This document shows, one piece after another, positions 31,082 to 43,055 of a DNA stretch of 64,000 nt (position 1 is its first letter; the number at the start of each line of letters is the position of its first letter). A program made the translations under genes and the position numbers. The notes under the pieces were generated by a model that ran no database searches, was not told the DNA's origin, and saw nothing but the letters and a program-made list of their open reading frames with translations. Source of the stretch: Rehmannia glutinosa (Eukaryota; Streptophyta; Magnoliopsida; Lamiales; Orobanchaceae); the NCBI GenBank assembly GCA_016081115.2, contig JABTTQ020001754.1, positions 120,870-184,869 of the forward strand. The letters are read 5' to 3'.

Positions 31082-32580
31082 TCTGATTATTTTTTGGAAA
31101 TGATTTGAGTTTCGAGTGACCATGCCTTGAGTATTACTTATTGATTAGTCATAGTACTGTTATCATTGGATTTGAAGTTTTGAAGTAAGAAACGTCAAAA
31201 TGTCATTTCGCACAACTGCGGTAGTCTTCGTATTTGGAATATAACTTTTTCATACGAAGTTCGATATACCTGATTCTTATGCCATTCAAAAGATAAGAGA
31301 GAGTTCTACGATGTCTATGTTCTGGTACTAAATGCAAATGAAGAGGTTTGGATGGGTTAAAATCATGTGAAAGTAGAAATCAAGTGATGAGATTTTGAAA
31401 ATGACATGTCTTGGTATTTTGGCCATAACTCTTTCTAGAAAATTGATATTGAGGTCATTCAAGTGGCTATGGAAAGCTAAAGATAGAGCTACAATTCATA
31501 AGAGATACCGAGAGCAAATTTCAACGTTTCGAAGGTTCTCAGGCGCGCACGGCTGGCAGCAGTAGCGGTACTGTCTTGGGTGCACGGGCACGGCGACTTG
31601 CTGAACACGAAATTCGCAATTTTTTATTTATGTTTTTGCTCTTCCACCTTGTATAGGACTCTAGACTTATAAATAAGACTTGGGGAGCCCATATTTTCGA
31701 ACATCTTTACTTCTTAACACTTTTAAATCCTAGTTTTTGTTATTTTCTCTTCCATTCAACATTGAGATTGCTTGGGTTCTTTCCATTGAAGTTATTTTGT
31801 GGCTTAATCAAAGCATAATATTTATTCATCTCTTTCAATTGTTGGGTGATTATTATTGTTGCATGATAATATTTATGATTATTTGCTTTCCTTCAATTGA
31901 GAGTATGATTCCACCCCTAAGCATGAACTAATTTCTTTATTCTAGGATTAGGATGATTTGATTCAAACAAACAAGCATGAGTATTGACTAATTGGTTTGC
32001 TTTCCTGAATGAATTATTTTTTTTATAATTGATTGTCTGTTCAACTTTTGATTGTTTTGAGGTAATAATTGAGATCTAGAGAAGATATTATTCCTGGACT
32101 AAATTTATTCAGGGGTTAGATATGAATCAGATATGTATTATCTAACTTGGCTTAATGAAAATAGCAAATTATGTTGGGATAACCCTAATATGTGAATACG
32201 TGAGTTATCAGATCTAGGCCTAGTTTTACCTGTTTGTTATATTTGTTAACCGCCGATCAATTATTTGATATTATGTTTGCAATTTTCATGAGCCTAGACG
32301 TTCATCCATATCGTTTTTCTCTGAGTTTAATTGTATTTAGTTTTAATTGATCTTTTTTACTTGTTTTTCTTTAGTTAATTAAAGTCACAAATTTTGGTTA
32401 GAGTGTTTAGGATTTATTTTTTATTTATTATGATACATAATAATTATTTGTCGGCTAAGTCTTCCTTGAGAGACGACTTGTGATTAACTTGCTACCCTAC
32501 AATTGATCTCGTTCTCTTGCGAGGATTGCTAGATTTATTTTAGGTGTTTAGCTGTCGAACAAAAAATATAAAATAGGGTC
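31082..32580 (+). mobile_element. Degenerate LTR-like sequence, probably Ty3/gypsy
   Basis: A TATA-type box TATAAATAAG (about 31,667) follows a GC-rich patch (31,540-31,610). Phrases such as CATTCAAGTGGCTATGGAAAGCTA and TTGATCTCGTTCTCTTGCGAGGATTG resemble LTRs of plant gypsy elements. I cannot define clean ends or a target duplication. No coding sequence is visible. The assignment rests on remembered resemblance. Confidence 0.3.
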
Positions 32581-33849
32581 AAGATAGAAATTATAGAGAT
32601 ACTAAAATAGATATTTGGATAAATACTAGAAGATTATATATTAATAAGGTGACATTACTTGTAGGACTACGATTAGGTAATGATCATGTTGTATCTTTGT
32701 ATTTTGGGATTATCTAATGGTATGGATGTGTTATAATCTCAAAAGAAGTTACAAGTAATGGGTATTGAAAGAGATTATAATTTGACGACTTGAGGTTATA
32801 GAGACATCAATAAATTTGTCTTATCGTTTGCAGATTAATTAAATAGTTAAACTTGCTCATTTTCAAATAATTGGCCCACTTGCTTATAAAAGAGAAGAAT
32901 ATGTTTATTTACATAAGTCAAAGAGATCCATTTTGGTGCTACTATTTATAAATTGTGATAGATATCTATGAATTTTACCCACTTGTCGAGAAGTACTTAC
33001 AATAAATATAGGAGATACAATTATCTTCTACTAAAAAATGAATCATCTTGTAATACAAGGTCAAGTGAAAGAATTATTTTAAACTAAATGATATATGTAT
33101 GGTTTTACATTATCTAAAGTAATAGAATGGATTTTTGCATTTGTTGTATCTCCATGGAATAAGAGCTAAGAACAAATTATATATTTTGATAGTTCTCTAA
33201 GGTTTCATAAAATAGAAATAATAGGTTTTGTTTTTATAAGATAATACTGGAAAGTCATGGTTCAGATACGATTTAACAGTATATAAGGGCAAACTATCTG
33301 TAAAACACTAGGAATTGGCCATGGGGTTACGAAGTGAACAAGAGATCTCAATCTTTAGGTGCTTTAGTTGTTTTACATTATCTAAAAGAATAGGTTTGAA
33401 ACATTGCAATTAGCGAATTTTGTAGAATAAAAAGCTACGAGGCTTATACTTGGGATTGTTCTTATAAAGTCTTGTATAGAAGAAAATATAAGTTATGATA
33501 TACTGAGAAATTTTTGGGCTAGATATGATTTGAAAGGATATGAGTGAATATATAAAATACCAAGAGTTATCTAAAAAGCTATGTAATTTGTAGAATATCA
33601 TTAATACCTTTAAAATATAGGAACCCCATATGTCCTAAAGGAAATAAAAAAAAAAAAAAAGCAATAGACTTTAGGAAGAAAGAAAAACTAAACTTTAGGT
33701 ACATCAGTTGATAAATATATATAGTGAAAGTAATCAGGATACTATGTCGGACTCGATCATTTATTATCAAAATTTTGGATCTATTGTGTTTACGGGCTCA
33801 TATTGAGAACTTATATTGTAAAATCTTTGATATTACGAGGAAGGAACTA
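32581..33849. other. AT-rich DNA without recognisable features
   Basis: Short frames only; no domain is readable in either strand. It may be decayed retrotransposon interior leading to the gypsy tail at 33,850. Confidence 0.4.
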
Positions 33850-34051
33850 GAAGAGATAAAAAAATAAGATTTGAGTTATAAAAAAGAAAGATCGGTAGAT
33901 ATTTTACCATACTAAATTAAGAAACCCAGAAATAGAATTAGCTCGAGGTGAACTGATTAAAAAAAACCGTTTGGAAAAAAATGATTGATAAATATCGAGG
34001 ATTCTTTTTGTAGTAAAATTTCGAGGACAAAATTTTTATAAGGATGGATGA
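33850..34051 (+). pseudogene. C-terminal tail of a Ty3/gypsy polyprotein, decayed
   Basis: Reading + strand through stops gives LSYKKERSVDILPY then IKKPRNR, resembling the LSYEE..V.IL....LRN segment that precedes the chromodomain-like end of gypsy integrases. It is followed by TTTCGAGGACAAAATTTTTATAAGGATGG and then an LTR-like TGTAATACC. In plant Del/Tekay elements the polyprotein ends in a similar FEDK motif next to the polypurine tract. Confidence 0.45.
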
Positions 34052-34938
34052 TGTAATACCTGAGCCTCTCACTACCTATTTGTACACATTGTTTATGTCC
34101 TACTTGCATTGATATTGATATTTGCATAATTTATTGTATTTTATAAGAAATAATTAGTTCCGCAATTTTAAAGCGCTTTAGTTGTTCAACTTCTAGCTTA
34201 AGTAGTTTAGTGCTTCACTAAAATTAATAAGAAAGAAAATTAGCAGTTGTTACTTTATATTAAAATAAATATAACACCCAGTTCTAATACTTGATATAAA
34301 GTTAAGTTTATCGATCCGATGAATGTTAAAAAAAAAATATATCAAACATAATAGTTGAATAAATTAACTTATAAACTAATATACTAGTAGAAAGTTGGAA
34401 AAGATATTTTAATATAAATATTTATAAAACATGGTGATGATTAAAATACTATTTGAGCATTATAGCTTTGTTTAAGAAAATTATAATAGAAAGGAGGATA
34501 ATATCGTGATTATGAAATAAACCAGGTTCTTATATAAGTAAATAACAAAATTATGTGCTAATCTTGTAAATAAATATATACAAATATTATCAATATTTAA
34601 CTTATATATGTGACATCAATATAACTTACATATATGGATATGGAGCTTTAATGGAGCAAGTAAAACCATTAAAAAAATTAAGGAGATGAAATTGTCTGCA
34701 TGCAAAACACAAGTATAATTGGCCTATCTTCCATTATTCTATTATTAGGATTACACGTTATTTAGTTCAACAATTCGACAGTAATGTTAGCTAACTTAAC
34801 TAGTGCACTATACACGTGTAACTTTATACATAAATGGCTTAAACTCTTCTCCATTTTAAGCTATACATATTTATGTCCAGCTACCAACATTTACATATTT
34901 TATTTTCCCACCCACCGCCTCAGTTGGTAATGTAAGAT
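34052..34938 (+). mobile_element. Start of a degenerate gypsy LTR
   Basis: TGTAATACC directly after a purine-rich tract is the expected start of a Del/Tekay-type LTR. What follows is AT-rich and interrupted by later insertions. The LTR may resume at about 37,371. Confidence 0.35.
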
Positions 34939-36025
34939 TATATATATATATATATGATTTGGTTCAAATGAGACCACCCTCCCTAGGTGGGACGTGTGGA
35001 CTCATCTCACCCATTGATTTTAAAAAATGAAGGGATGTGATTAATTTAGTTTTTTTTTTATTTACCCGATTTCCGCCAATTTAAGGGTAAGGTGGTAATT
35101 TTGTAAGTCAAATTAGTGGTCCCAGGGTTTTATGGGCCGAGATTGAAACCGCTAGGATTTTTGTGGCGGAATTTAAGGAACCTGTTTCTTTCCAAATATT
35201 TTTATTTTACAGCATAGTTAGGGTTCTTCTACTGCATAATTAGACATCAAATAATGCATATTTAGTTGTTTATTGGCACTGTTTTACGAAAATAATACAA
35301 AATTGAATATAACGATCGCATATTTAGTTATTCTACATCGCATAAATAGGTTCAATATAATGCATATTTAGTTATGAAAATGTGATGTTGCTTTTGGAAA
35401 TTATGAAAATGAGATGTTACATAATGTACTGCATATTTAGTTATTCCACACTGCATAGATGGTTTCTAGATAATGCATAGTTAGTTGATTTTGTTGCATA
35501 GTTTATGACGTCTTGCATAGTTGGTTATACTGTACTACATATTAGTTTTTTACGCTACATAGATAGTTTTCATATAATGCATATTTAGTTGATTTTTGTT
35601 GCATATTTTCAAATATGTAATATCCTAGATATATGCATCGTTTAAGAATTATATATGCAACGTTTCATAAGTATTTATACATCATTTCATAAGTATCTAT
35701 GCATCGTTTTATTCGTGAAAATTACGATTTTTAAGAGTTTATTTTAATGGTCAGTTTCGAGTTCTCCATTGATGTCTACACAGATGCATCGTCTTATTCA
35801 TGGTTGTTTCATTTGGAATAGAAATCATCTTCTTCTTCACAATTTTTTCTCTCTATAAAATCAGTTTATAAAGTGTAGGTTGAATATAAACGAGTTCAGT
35901 TCTTCGTCATTATTTTTTCATTTGAAACATAAATTGCATCTTCTTCACTATTTTTTTCACGGTTCGAGTTCTTCCATTTGCGTTAATGGAGGAACCGAGA
36001 AAAGAGAGGAGAGATGGAGAGAGAC

Positions 36026-36066
<41 letters not shown>
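36026..36066. repeat. Compound (GT)n(GA)n microsatellite
   Basis: About nine GT units run directly into about eleven GA units. Confidence 0.9.
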
Positions 36067-36068
<2 letters not shown>

Positions 36069-36298
36069 GTGAGATTTGAGAGATGGATGAGAGAGAAAGA
36101 GATTTGATTCCATTCTTATAACTACCTTGTTATGTTATTTACCCTATTACCCTTGTGTTGATTAAATTAATGTTGTAATATATTTTTTATCCATTAAATC
36201 ACACCCATTGAATAATAGTGGGGAATGGTTGAGATTAGTCCATTGTGTCTCACATAGAGACATGGTCTCACTTAGAGACATGGTCTCACTTGATCCTC

Positions 36299-36301
<3 letters not shown>

Positions 36302-36340
<39 letters not shown>
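36302..36340. repeat. (TA)n microsatellite
   Basis: About 19 TA units lie directly right of the TIR element. Confidence 0.9.
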
Positions 36341-36346
<6 letters not shown>

Positions 36347-36377
36347 ACGGCTATTACTTACAAAACACACCCACACG

Positions 36378-37370
36378 TAGAGATGTTAAAAGGACCGCGG
36401 CCCGTTGGCCCGGACCGTTTAAACCGGAAAAAAAGGGTTAGGGCCGAATTATTTTGGCCCATTTAAATCAGGGTCTTTTTGGCTCGGACCGTTTAAACCG
36501 AAGCCTGTTAGGGCTAGCCCGAAGGTTAACCGGGCTAGCCCGCTAGCCCGCTATTTTTTTTAAAAAAAAATAAATATAATTTTAATATTTTATATCTACT
36601 TTTATTACCTATTACTAGTAAATTTATTTTTCAAATTCACATCTCCCTCATCTTTAAGTTTAATTTTATTAAACAAGCTATAAATTCTTGAAAAACTTCT
36701 TTTTTATTTGTTTTATCTATTACCTAATTTACTTTTTCATTTTTATTCTGAATAAGAAAATGTCACGTAGTCTTATTAGATTATTTAGGATATAAATTAT
36801 ATTTCTAAATGATGCTAAATCTAATATTATAATTTTGTTAATACAATGTAATTATAAACTATGCACTTTTTTTTATAATTAATAGATTAACTTTAAATGT
36901 TAAACTTAAATGTTATATATGCTCAAGTTTGAAATTTTAGATTTAAATATCTTATTTTGAAAATTTTAAATTATAGTCATATGAGTAATTATAGAAAAAA
37001 GTGTTAATTCTGGGTAGCTTTAGTTATTATTATTTTTATTTTCAAAAATTAAGATCATAAAATATTTAATTTTATAAGTTTTTAATGCAATGTAATTAAA
37101 AACTTTGCATGAATTTTATTTATGACAAATAGTTTAACTTAAAATGTTAAACTTAAATGTTATATATATTCGAGTTTAAAATTTTAAATTTAAATATATA
37201 ATTTTTAATTTTTTGACTTATAACCCGATAGTGGCTCGTTTTGCCCGAAGCCCGCTAGGGTTAGGGTTAGGATCCAATATTGTCAGCCAGTTTAACACCG
37301 ACCTGTTTAGCCCGAAGACTGCTAGGACTGGTCTTATAGGGCTAGGACCAGCCTGTTTAACATCTCTACG
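36378..37370. mobile_element. hAT-like non-autonomous transposon
   Basis: The terminal inverted repeats are TAGAGATGTTAAA (36,378-36,390) and TTTAACATCTCTA (37,356-37,368), perfect over 13 bp. Flanking octamers CCCACACG (36,370-36,377) and GCCACACG (37,371-37,378) match at 7 of 8, as expected for an 8-bp hAT duplication, with two extra bases (CG) at the right end. GC-rich subterminal blocks with GGGCTAGCCCG palindromes lie near both ends. The AT-rich centre has no coding. Confidence 0.55.
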
Positions 37371-39190
37371 GCCACACGGATAAAACTGATATATAGCTAG
37401 AGGAATAAACAGGCGACATGAGAAAGAGTAAGGGAGAAGCAGAAAAAAGAGAAGGGGAAAGAGAGATCAGAAAGACTCGACAGAAAAGTAATATAAAGAA
37501 AAATGAAAGAGAGAGAGAGGGAAAAGGCTGGCGAATTGTGGTAAGTATTCTACTACTTAGTTAAGTAATTTTATTTCTTTATTTTAATAGTAAATTAGTA
37601 GAATGAATCGGAATCCATTATATAGTTATATCTACAAAAGATAATATATTTCTGAAATTGGGATTTGATAATAAAACTGAGACATGTCATTTAGTAAGTA
37701 GAGACTCTATGTGAAGCTTAATAATAATAAAAGGAGGGGGGATAGGGTGAATGGTGTGAAATTCTTATTCTATTAGAGAGCAATGAAATGGACTAGGATT
37801 ATAATAAATTAGCAAGCATATTCACGTGATATGATTTTATTGTTAATCCTTAATTATTAATCTTAATATTAGTGATATTATACCATATTCAAGATGAAAA
37901 ACTGAGGTGCTTAAGAAATTTTACACAGTTAGGTCTTAGTTTCCAAGCGTCATTACTATAATGGAATTCCAAATTCGAGATATTTTATGAGATTAGTTAT
38001 ATTAAATCTATTAGTTTAATATTGGAGCTAATATTTTGTATGATCACAGATTGTTCATACCTAAGGATTGAGAGTTACAGCCAATAAATCCATAAGTAAG
38101 GCACTCTTGTTGCGAGGTAAGTAAAAATTCATCTGCAATTGTAATACATGAACATAGTATTGTTTGAATTACTTGTGTTATATGTGATTGTTGTATCTTC
38201 TTGAATATTATGGGTATTATATAATGCATATTGGCTTGCATGATGATACAATATGGTGTTCGGTGAACTATTGGACATGTCATTCACAGCATTTGCAGGT
38301 GCATGCATATTACAAGTGGATGTTTGCATGCACAAAAATATGTTCGGGAAGCAAAATGGATGTTTATTGACCACTGCTAGTGCACCGAGGCACGTTGGGC
38401 GTGCTTATGATATATGTTTAGGTATATCAAGTGGGGTACTTCCTGGTGAACATAGGGCTAGATGGAAGATGGGCTCTCGGTGGATCACATGAGGATGGAC
38501 CACTTGTGGGTACCTATGTTATGACCTACGGAGTGGGATACTTCTTGGTGGACACATGGACGCAAGTAGGGGACCCTTGGTTGGGCCGCGGGACGATAGA
38601 CCACACATAATATCATAACGATATTATTGTCCATTTGATTCTTGTGCTCTTTTCCGGTGCATAGTAGTTGGGTCAGGGGCCCAAATGAAAGAAAAATGAT
38701 TTGAGAAAAGTATTTTGATTCACATATTTACAATTTAGCTTTACATGTTGGAAAAGCATTGCTAGTCCTTTGGCATGCATGATTTTTTTTTTTTTTTTTT
38801 TTTTGAGAAGGGCATGCATGATTTTTACTTGCTGAGCATTAGCTCATGTAGTTCATGCATTGCAGGTGAGCATGAGAATGCATAAGTCCCTGACTTACTG
38901 TGCGATTCAGGAGTTTCTTCAGGTTTTGAGGATCATGGATATGGATGACGACCTGTCGAGCGTCTTTGTGGGTTTATTTTGGTTTTGCTTTTGTTGTGCT
39001 ATATATACGAACTCGTATTGAATATAAATTTTGAAATTTTATTGCAAATATATGTCAATAGTGTGCTGGTTTAAGTTATGGGCTTGTATATGTAGTTATC
39101 GTGTTTTTGTACGAATAGGGTTGACAACCCTTGTTGCTCTTAGATATGGTTTGATTTTGGGTTTGTGCGTACAGGATCTATTTCAGCATT
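37371..39190 (+). mobile_element. Degenerate gypsy LTR-like sequence (Del/Tekay type)
   Basis: A GAGA-rich leader (37,420-37,530), a TTGCTGAGCATTAGCTCATG phrase (about 38,829) and the general layout resemble the R/U5 part of plant Del/Tekay LTRs. It may continue the LTR beginning at 34,052. No coding and no clean ends. Small frames at 38,040-38,490 are chance. Confidence 0.3.
38772..38826 (-). mobile_element. Minimal non-LTR (poly-A tail) insertion with 16-bp target duplication
   Basis: GGCATGCATGATTTTT occurs at 38,772-38,787 and 38,811-38,826. Between them is a 23-bp insert of T followed by GAGAAG, that is, a poly(A) tail plus five or six bases when read on the - strand. This is the mark of a severely 5'-truncated LINE or SINE insertion. 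Confidence 0.6.
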
Positions 39191-39289
39191 TTTCTTTTTA
39201 TTAAAATATCACAGGTAGGAAAAAAATTGTATGTTCTTATAAATAGAGTCTATATTGTCGAGTTGTACATTTTATATATGTTCTAGTAG

Positions 39290-39600
39290 TAGTAATAGGG
39301 GTGGGTTTCACAATGTCTTTGATCTAATGTTCAATGCGCGTAGACGCAGGAGTTGTCCCGGGGAAGCCCCTCTAATTCTTTAGTCAATACGGTGTAGGAG
39401 AAAAATCTAGAGCGTTAAAGAAATTCCGCAATTAAAATGTGCATTACAAATAATAATTAGGGGGTGACTAATTATACCTGGGACGACATTGGCTTGATAT
39501 AATGTGTGGAGCCACATGGGCTTGATATAATGAGTGGGGCCTCAAGGGCCAAATATAATGAATTAATCCTATAAGACCTGACTTTATGAGATGAGCCTCA
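39290..39600 (-). mobile_element. LTR fragment related to the one at 43,060-43,560
   Basis: On the - strand this reads CGTATTGACTAAAGAATTAGAGGGGCTTCCCCGGGACAA in outline, with a GGTATAATTAG stretch upstream. It shares its order and the CCCGGG-containing phrase with the better preserved fragment at 43,060-43,560. Boundaries are unclear. Confidence 0.35.
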
Positions 39601-39772
39601 TGGGCTTGATGCGATGAGCTGGGCCTCGTTGGCTTTTTTTTTCTTGACTTGGCCCAGTTCACAATTTCTAGAGGAAATTACACAAAATACCCTGATTTTT
39701 AGAAAAAAGACAAAAATACCAACCCATCACAAAAGTAACCCACCCGCTCCATCATATGACAAAAATACCCTA

Positions 39773-40226
39773 TCCCTGTTGTCCAAGTGCTTGCGTTTAC
39801 AGAGACTATGTTCCGAAAGCCCTGAAGCCTCACATCTCCAAATAATCCAACTCCCGGATTTTCCAGGCGGAGTCGAGGCGTTCGAACTTTGCGCGAAATT
39901 TTGCTATAATATCACAATCACTCTCAGTGCCTACAACATTGTCTCCATCCGTTGTGCAGCAGAGTACCTACAAATGACTGAAGATGTCGAAAAGGGTAAC
40001 TTAATATTCAAGATTGAAGTCTTCTTCAATTCTTGCATCCTCAATAGATGGAGGGACACGATCATAACTTTACAAACCACGAAATCGTTCCCTCTATGGT
40101 CCGAGGATCTCAGAATAACGAGCCGGTGCATTGAAGCCATTGCTTCAAAAGTTTTAGCCCACCCCAAAAAAGTGAACTTATCACACAGTTATTCGAGAAG
40201 AGGTGGTAGAGACGATGTATCGTTCA
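39773..40226 (+). pseudogene. Truncated NPH3/RPT2-like BTB-domain gene fragment
   Basis: About 150 codons are open and highly recognisable. LSKCLRLQRLCSE is from the BTB/POZ domain. It is followed by IIQLPDFPGGVEAFELCAKF, RCAAEYLQMTEDVEKGNL, FFNSCILNRWRDTI and LWSEDLRITSRCIEAIASKV, up to the linker just before the NPH3 domain. Full-length family members are about 550-650 residues and act as adaptors of CUL3 ubiquitin ligases in phototropin and auxin-transport signalling. Here the first BTB segment, including the start codon, and the whole NPH3 domain are missing. The frame runs on to 40,339 in unrelated sequence. The reading frame is intact, so the capture is fairly recent or selected. Confidence 0.75.
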
Positions 40227-41039
40227 ACGGATCGTATTTGCATTTCGAGTTTTTATCCGACGGGGGTGAGACTCTGCAACTATTTGATGAAATGTCTCAA
40301 GTGTGTGTGCATGCAAGATTATGGAGTTTTTGGAGTTAGGGGTTGAGGTGGTGTTTAAGTAGAGAGGAGAGGGTAACAGGTGTCAGTCATGCATGAATTG
40401 CATGCAAATTGGAATTTCTCTATTCAAACTACTTAATCAAATCTCATATGTGTATCATGTTGTTGATCATCTACTAGCATGACCAATTTTGTTTCATTGT
40501 TGTTTTATTTTTGTTTCTTAGTTGTTTCTTTTGTTGTTTCGATGTTTCAAAACAACTTTTACTTATTTTTTAAGCTACTTTTTGTTCATGTATTGTTTTG
40601 TACATTGTTTCTATTGTTTCTGTGTTGTTCTATAATATTTTTAATGTTGTTCTAATAATTCTTTTGTTGTTTTCATGTAGTTTTCAAGTTGTAGATACAA
40701 TTTTTACCTACTTTTAAGCTCTTTTTATTAATGTGGTATTTTTAATATTTTTTACGTTGTTTATAAGTTGTTTTCATACTGTTTTTAATGTTGTTCTTAT
40801 GTTTATTTGTCGTCTCCACGTAGTTTTCATTGTGTAGATACAATTTGTATCTTTTTAAAGCTATTTTTGCTCATATTGTGTTTTGTATATTGTTTCTAGT
40901 TTGTTTCTATATTGTTTCTTGGTTGTTTCTATGTGTTTTATGTTTTCATGCATTGGATCAAAAATTGAATTTTGTTTTTTTACTCATGTTGTTTCTATAT
41001 TATTTTTCAAATTGGTTTGGTTTTAATACATATTATTTT

Positions 41040-42122
41040 TGTTAGGTAAAATAGTGTATGGTTTCTGTTTTCGGAAAATGGCTAGAATAAGTGTATAGGC
41101 TTTAGTCGAGGCATGAATTGGATTCAGTCTCCGCAAGACGAAAACGCCTCTTATACCGAGTGCTTACGGTTCCCGCGCTCGTCTCTAAGATACAACGACT
41201 TAACTATTCTGGTTTAACAGCACTAGCAAAACCGGAACTTCGGCGAACAACAAAAAATGTCTGAACTTTCAAGCTTTGAATGGAAATATGACAATATGCT
41301 CAAATGCAATATGACAGGTTATTATCTAATGATTTCGTATGTTTTTCATCTGCAGGGGTCGATTATTATAGGCCTCGGATGCCTCGTATGGAAAGATCAC
41401 GTCTTTTGGCTCGAAAAGACAAATTTTCAGACCGACAGACTTTTTGTTCATCGGCAAGACGACTCGACGACGAGTCGCGGCGCCGCCGCGTTGTGTGCGC
41501 GCGGCGTTCGGGCAGACGCACGGGCCGTGCGCGCCAGCCCCGTGCCTCGACTCTCGCAGTACGGCAGATGCACGACCCGACGCACGCCGGCCGGCCCGCC
41601 CGTCCGCGAACCTTTTCCTGTGTTGAAATCCATTTAATTAATTACAAAAATTAATTAAACATTTATTTTAAAGGTTTTTGGTCCAAAAGAATAAGGGCCC
41701 CAAGCCCAGCCCACGATCCGGACCGGACGGGGCGGGCGGCGGCGCGTGTGTGCTTTGAACCAAACCCTCAAGATGTAGTCCTCACCCCCTAAAAACTTGG
41801 GTGCCCCAAAGGGCCCAAACCCATGTCAACTTGGGATATATTAAGTGTGCAAACTTTTCATCTTTTTCCTATGTGGGATGGAGCATTTCTCCTTCCCCAC
41901 ATTTTCCATGTTCCATACTATTTATTTGTATTAAGTGGCTAACTTCTAAGATTAATTTCTCATTCACCGGAATCGGTTTTGAGAAATTCCAAATGCTATT
42001 CTCATCTACTCTCTTAGTAGAATTTTTACAAATAATTTAATTCTATTTTTCACTAATGGAAACCACTTAATTATTTGGTCAAAATCGGGTCAACACCCAT
42101 TTCTCAAGACCAAATTCCAACA
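41040..42122 (+). mobile_element. Probable solo LTR of a copia element
   Basis: The block begins TGTTAGG, ends CCAAATTCCAACA and is flanked by ATTTT (41,035-41,039) and GTTTT (42,123-42,127), four of five matching. It contains a strongly GC-rich patch (41,470-41,620 and 41,700-41,750) unlike its surroundings. TG...CA ends, size of about 1.08 kb and lack of coding fit a solo LTR inserted near the right end of the TIR element. Open frames in the GC-rich patch are composition artefacts. Confidence 0.4.
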
Positions 42123-42420
42123 GTTTTATGTGTATATTTCTTGTTTTTTTTTATAAGATTTCAAGTATAAAATGGATTATTTAACGGGGGCAAACTTTAT
42201 TTTTTCACTGAAATTTGATTAGAAGAAACATGTTTGAAACAACAAAGAAACAACAAACATATTTGAAACAACAAAAAAAACCAACATAAAAATCAATGGA
42301 AAATGGATATTTTTGTCAAAAATCAGCGGAAAATGGTATTTTTGTCAAAAATCAGCGGAAAATGGGTATTGTGCAGGGATTGGATATGGAAAATGGGGTA
42401 TTCATGTCCTTTTCCCCTAT

Positions 42421-43055
42421 TTCTATGTGCTAATGATTAATTAAAATAAATTAAACAGATAATTAAATATTTAAAAGGGAAAATATGATTTTACCCCCTC
42501 ATCAAATTCAATTCCTAAAGATGTTAATTATTGAAATAAAAATAAGAATAGATGGTGTAATGTATAGACGTGTACAATTTTTATTTTTCAGGCGAGAAAA
42601 TAGACTATTGTTCTTTACCGAAAAATAACTTATAACTAGAATAGCACTAATATAAGTTAATTTATAATTTATGACGTAATTATTGATTATTTTATAGAAG
42701 GGAATGCAGAATTTAAAATTACAAATGTTACTTTGAACTTGAAAACAGAAAATTATATGTATTCATTTCCAAAATCTACATTAAATATTATTATTGATAC
42801 TAATTATAAGAATATAGTATTTTTTAACCTTTTACAAATGAATAAAAACTTAGATAGCTTTGTTAAAAAAAAAAAAAAAGAACTTCGAAAGCTAAAAAAA
42901 TTATTTGTCTATATAATTCAAAAGATATTCAAGAAATCGTGCAGATTTATTTTGAATTATACTGTGTTTTTTTTTGGGGGCAATTTTTGTGTATTCTCAG
43001 TATTATATATATGTGATGCTGTTTTTTTCAAGTAGATCACCTAAGTCAACCGAGT
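42421..43055. other. AT-rich intergenic DNA
   Basis: No supported feature. A 100-codon frame at 42,733-43,035 is AT-rich with Lys, Asn, Ile and Phe runs and has no recognisable domain. Confidence 0.5.

Larger units (their letters stand above)
34939..36340. mobile_element. TIR element inserted in a (TA)n tract
   Basis: A block of about 1.35 kb (34,956-36,301) is bounded by TATATA runs on both sides (34,939-34,955 and 36,302-36,340). Its ends are inverted: GGTTCAAATGAGACCA at 34,961-34,976 and TGGTCTCACTTGATCC at 36,281-36,296 match at 14 of 16 positions. The interior has no transposase but has many diverged direct copies of GCATATTTAGTT and of ATGCATCGTTT. Rice Micron elements are known to sit inside (TA)n; this could be a similar habit. 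The right end has a tandem duplication of GAGACATGGTCTCACTT. Confidence 0.5.
39674..42420. mobile_element. Candidate TIR element carrying a host gene fragment
   Basis: The left end (39,674-39,770) has AAATTACACAAAATACCC, then TGATTTTT and GACAAAAATACC. The right end (42,300-42,418), read on the - strand, has the same order: GAAAAGGACATGAATACCCC, then GCTGATTTTTGACAAAAATACC. Subterminal blocks rich in GTTGTTTC (40,490-40,960) and GAAACAAC (42,225-42,290) are also inverted. Inside is an NPH3-type gene fragment. This resembles gene-capturing Mutator-like elements, but the termini are imperfect and I find no 9-bp duplication. Confidence 0.4.

Noticed and set aside
36378..37370. A Helitron
   Set aside because: It has perfect inverted ends and a near 8-bp duplication, which Helitrons lack.
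39614..40339. A functional NPH3-family gene
   Set aside because: The BTB start and the entire NPH3 domain are absent and the frame ends in unrelated sequence.
41257..41654. Arg/Ala/Pro-rich frames in the GC-rich patch
   Set aside because: Several overlapping frames are open at once because stop codons are rare in GC-rich DNA; the patch lies in a probable solo LTR.
42733..43035. A 100-residue protein gene
   Set aside because: AT-rich low-complexity frame with homopolymer Lys and Phe runs and no supporting context.
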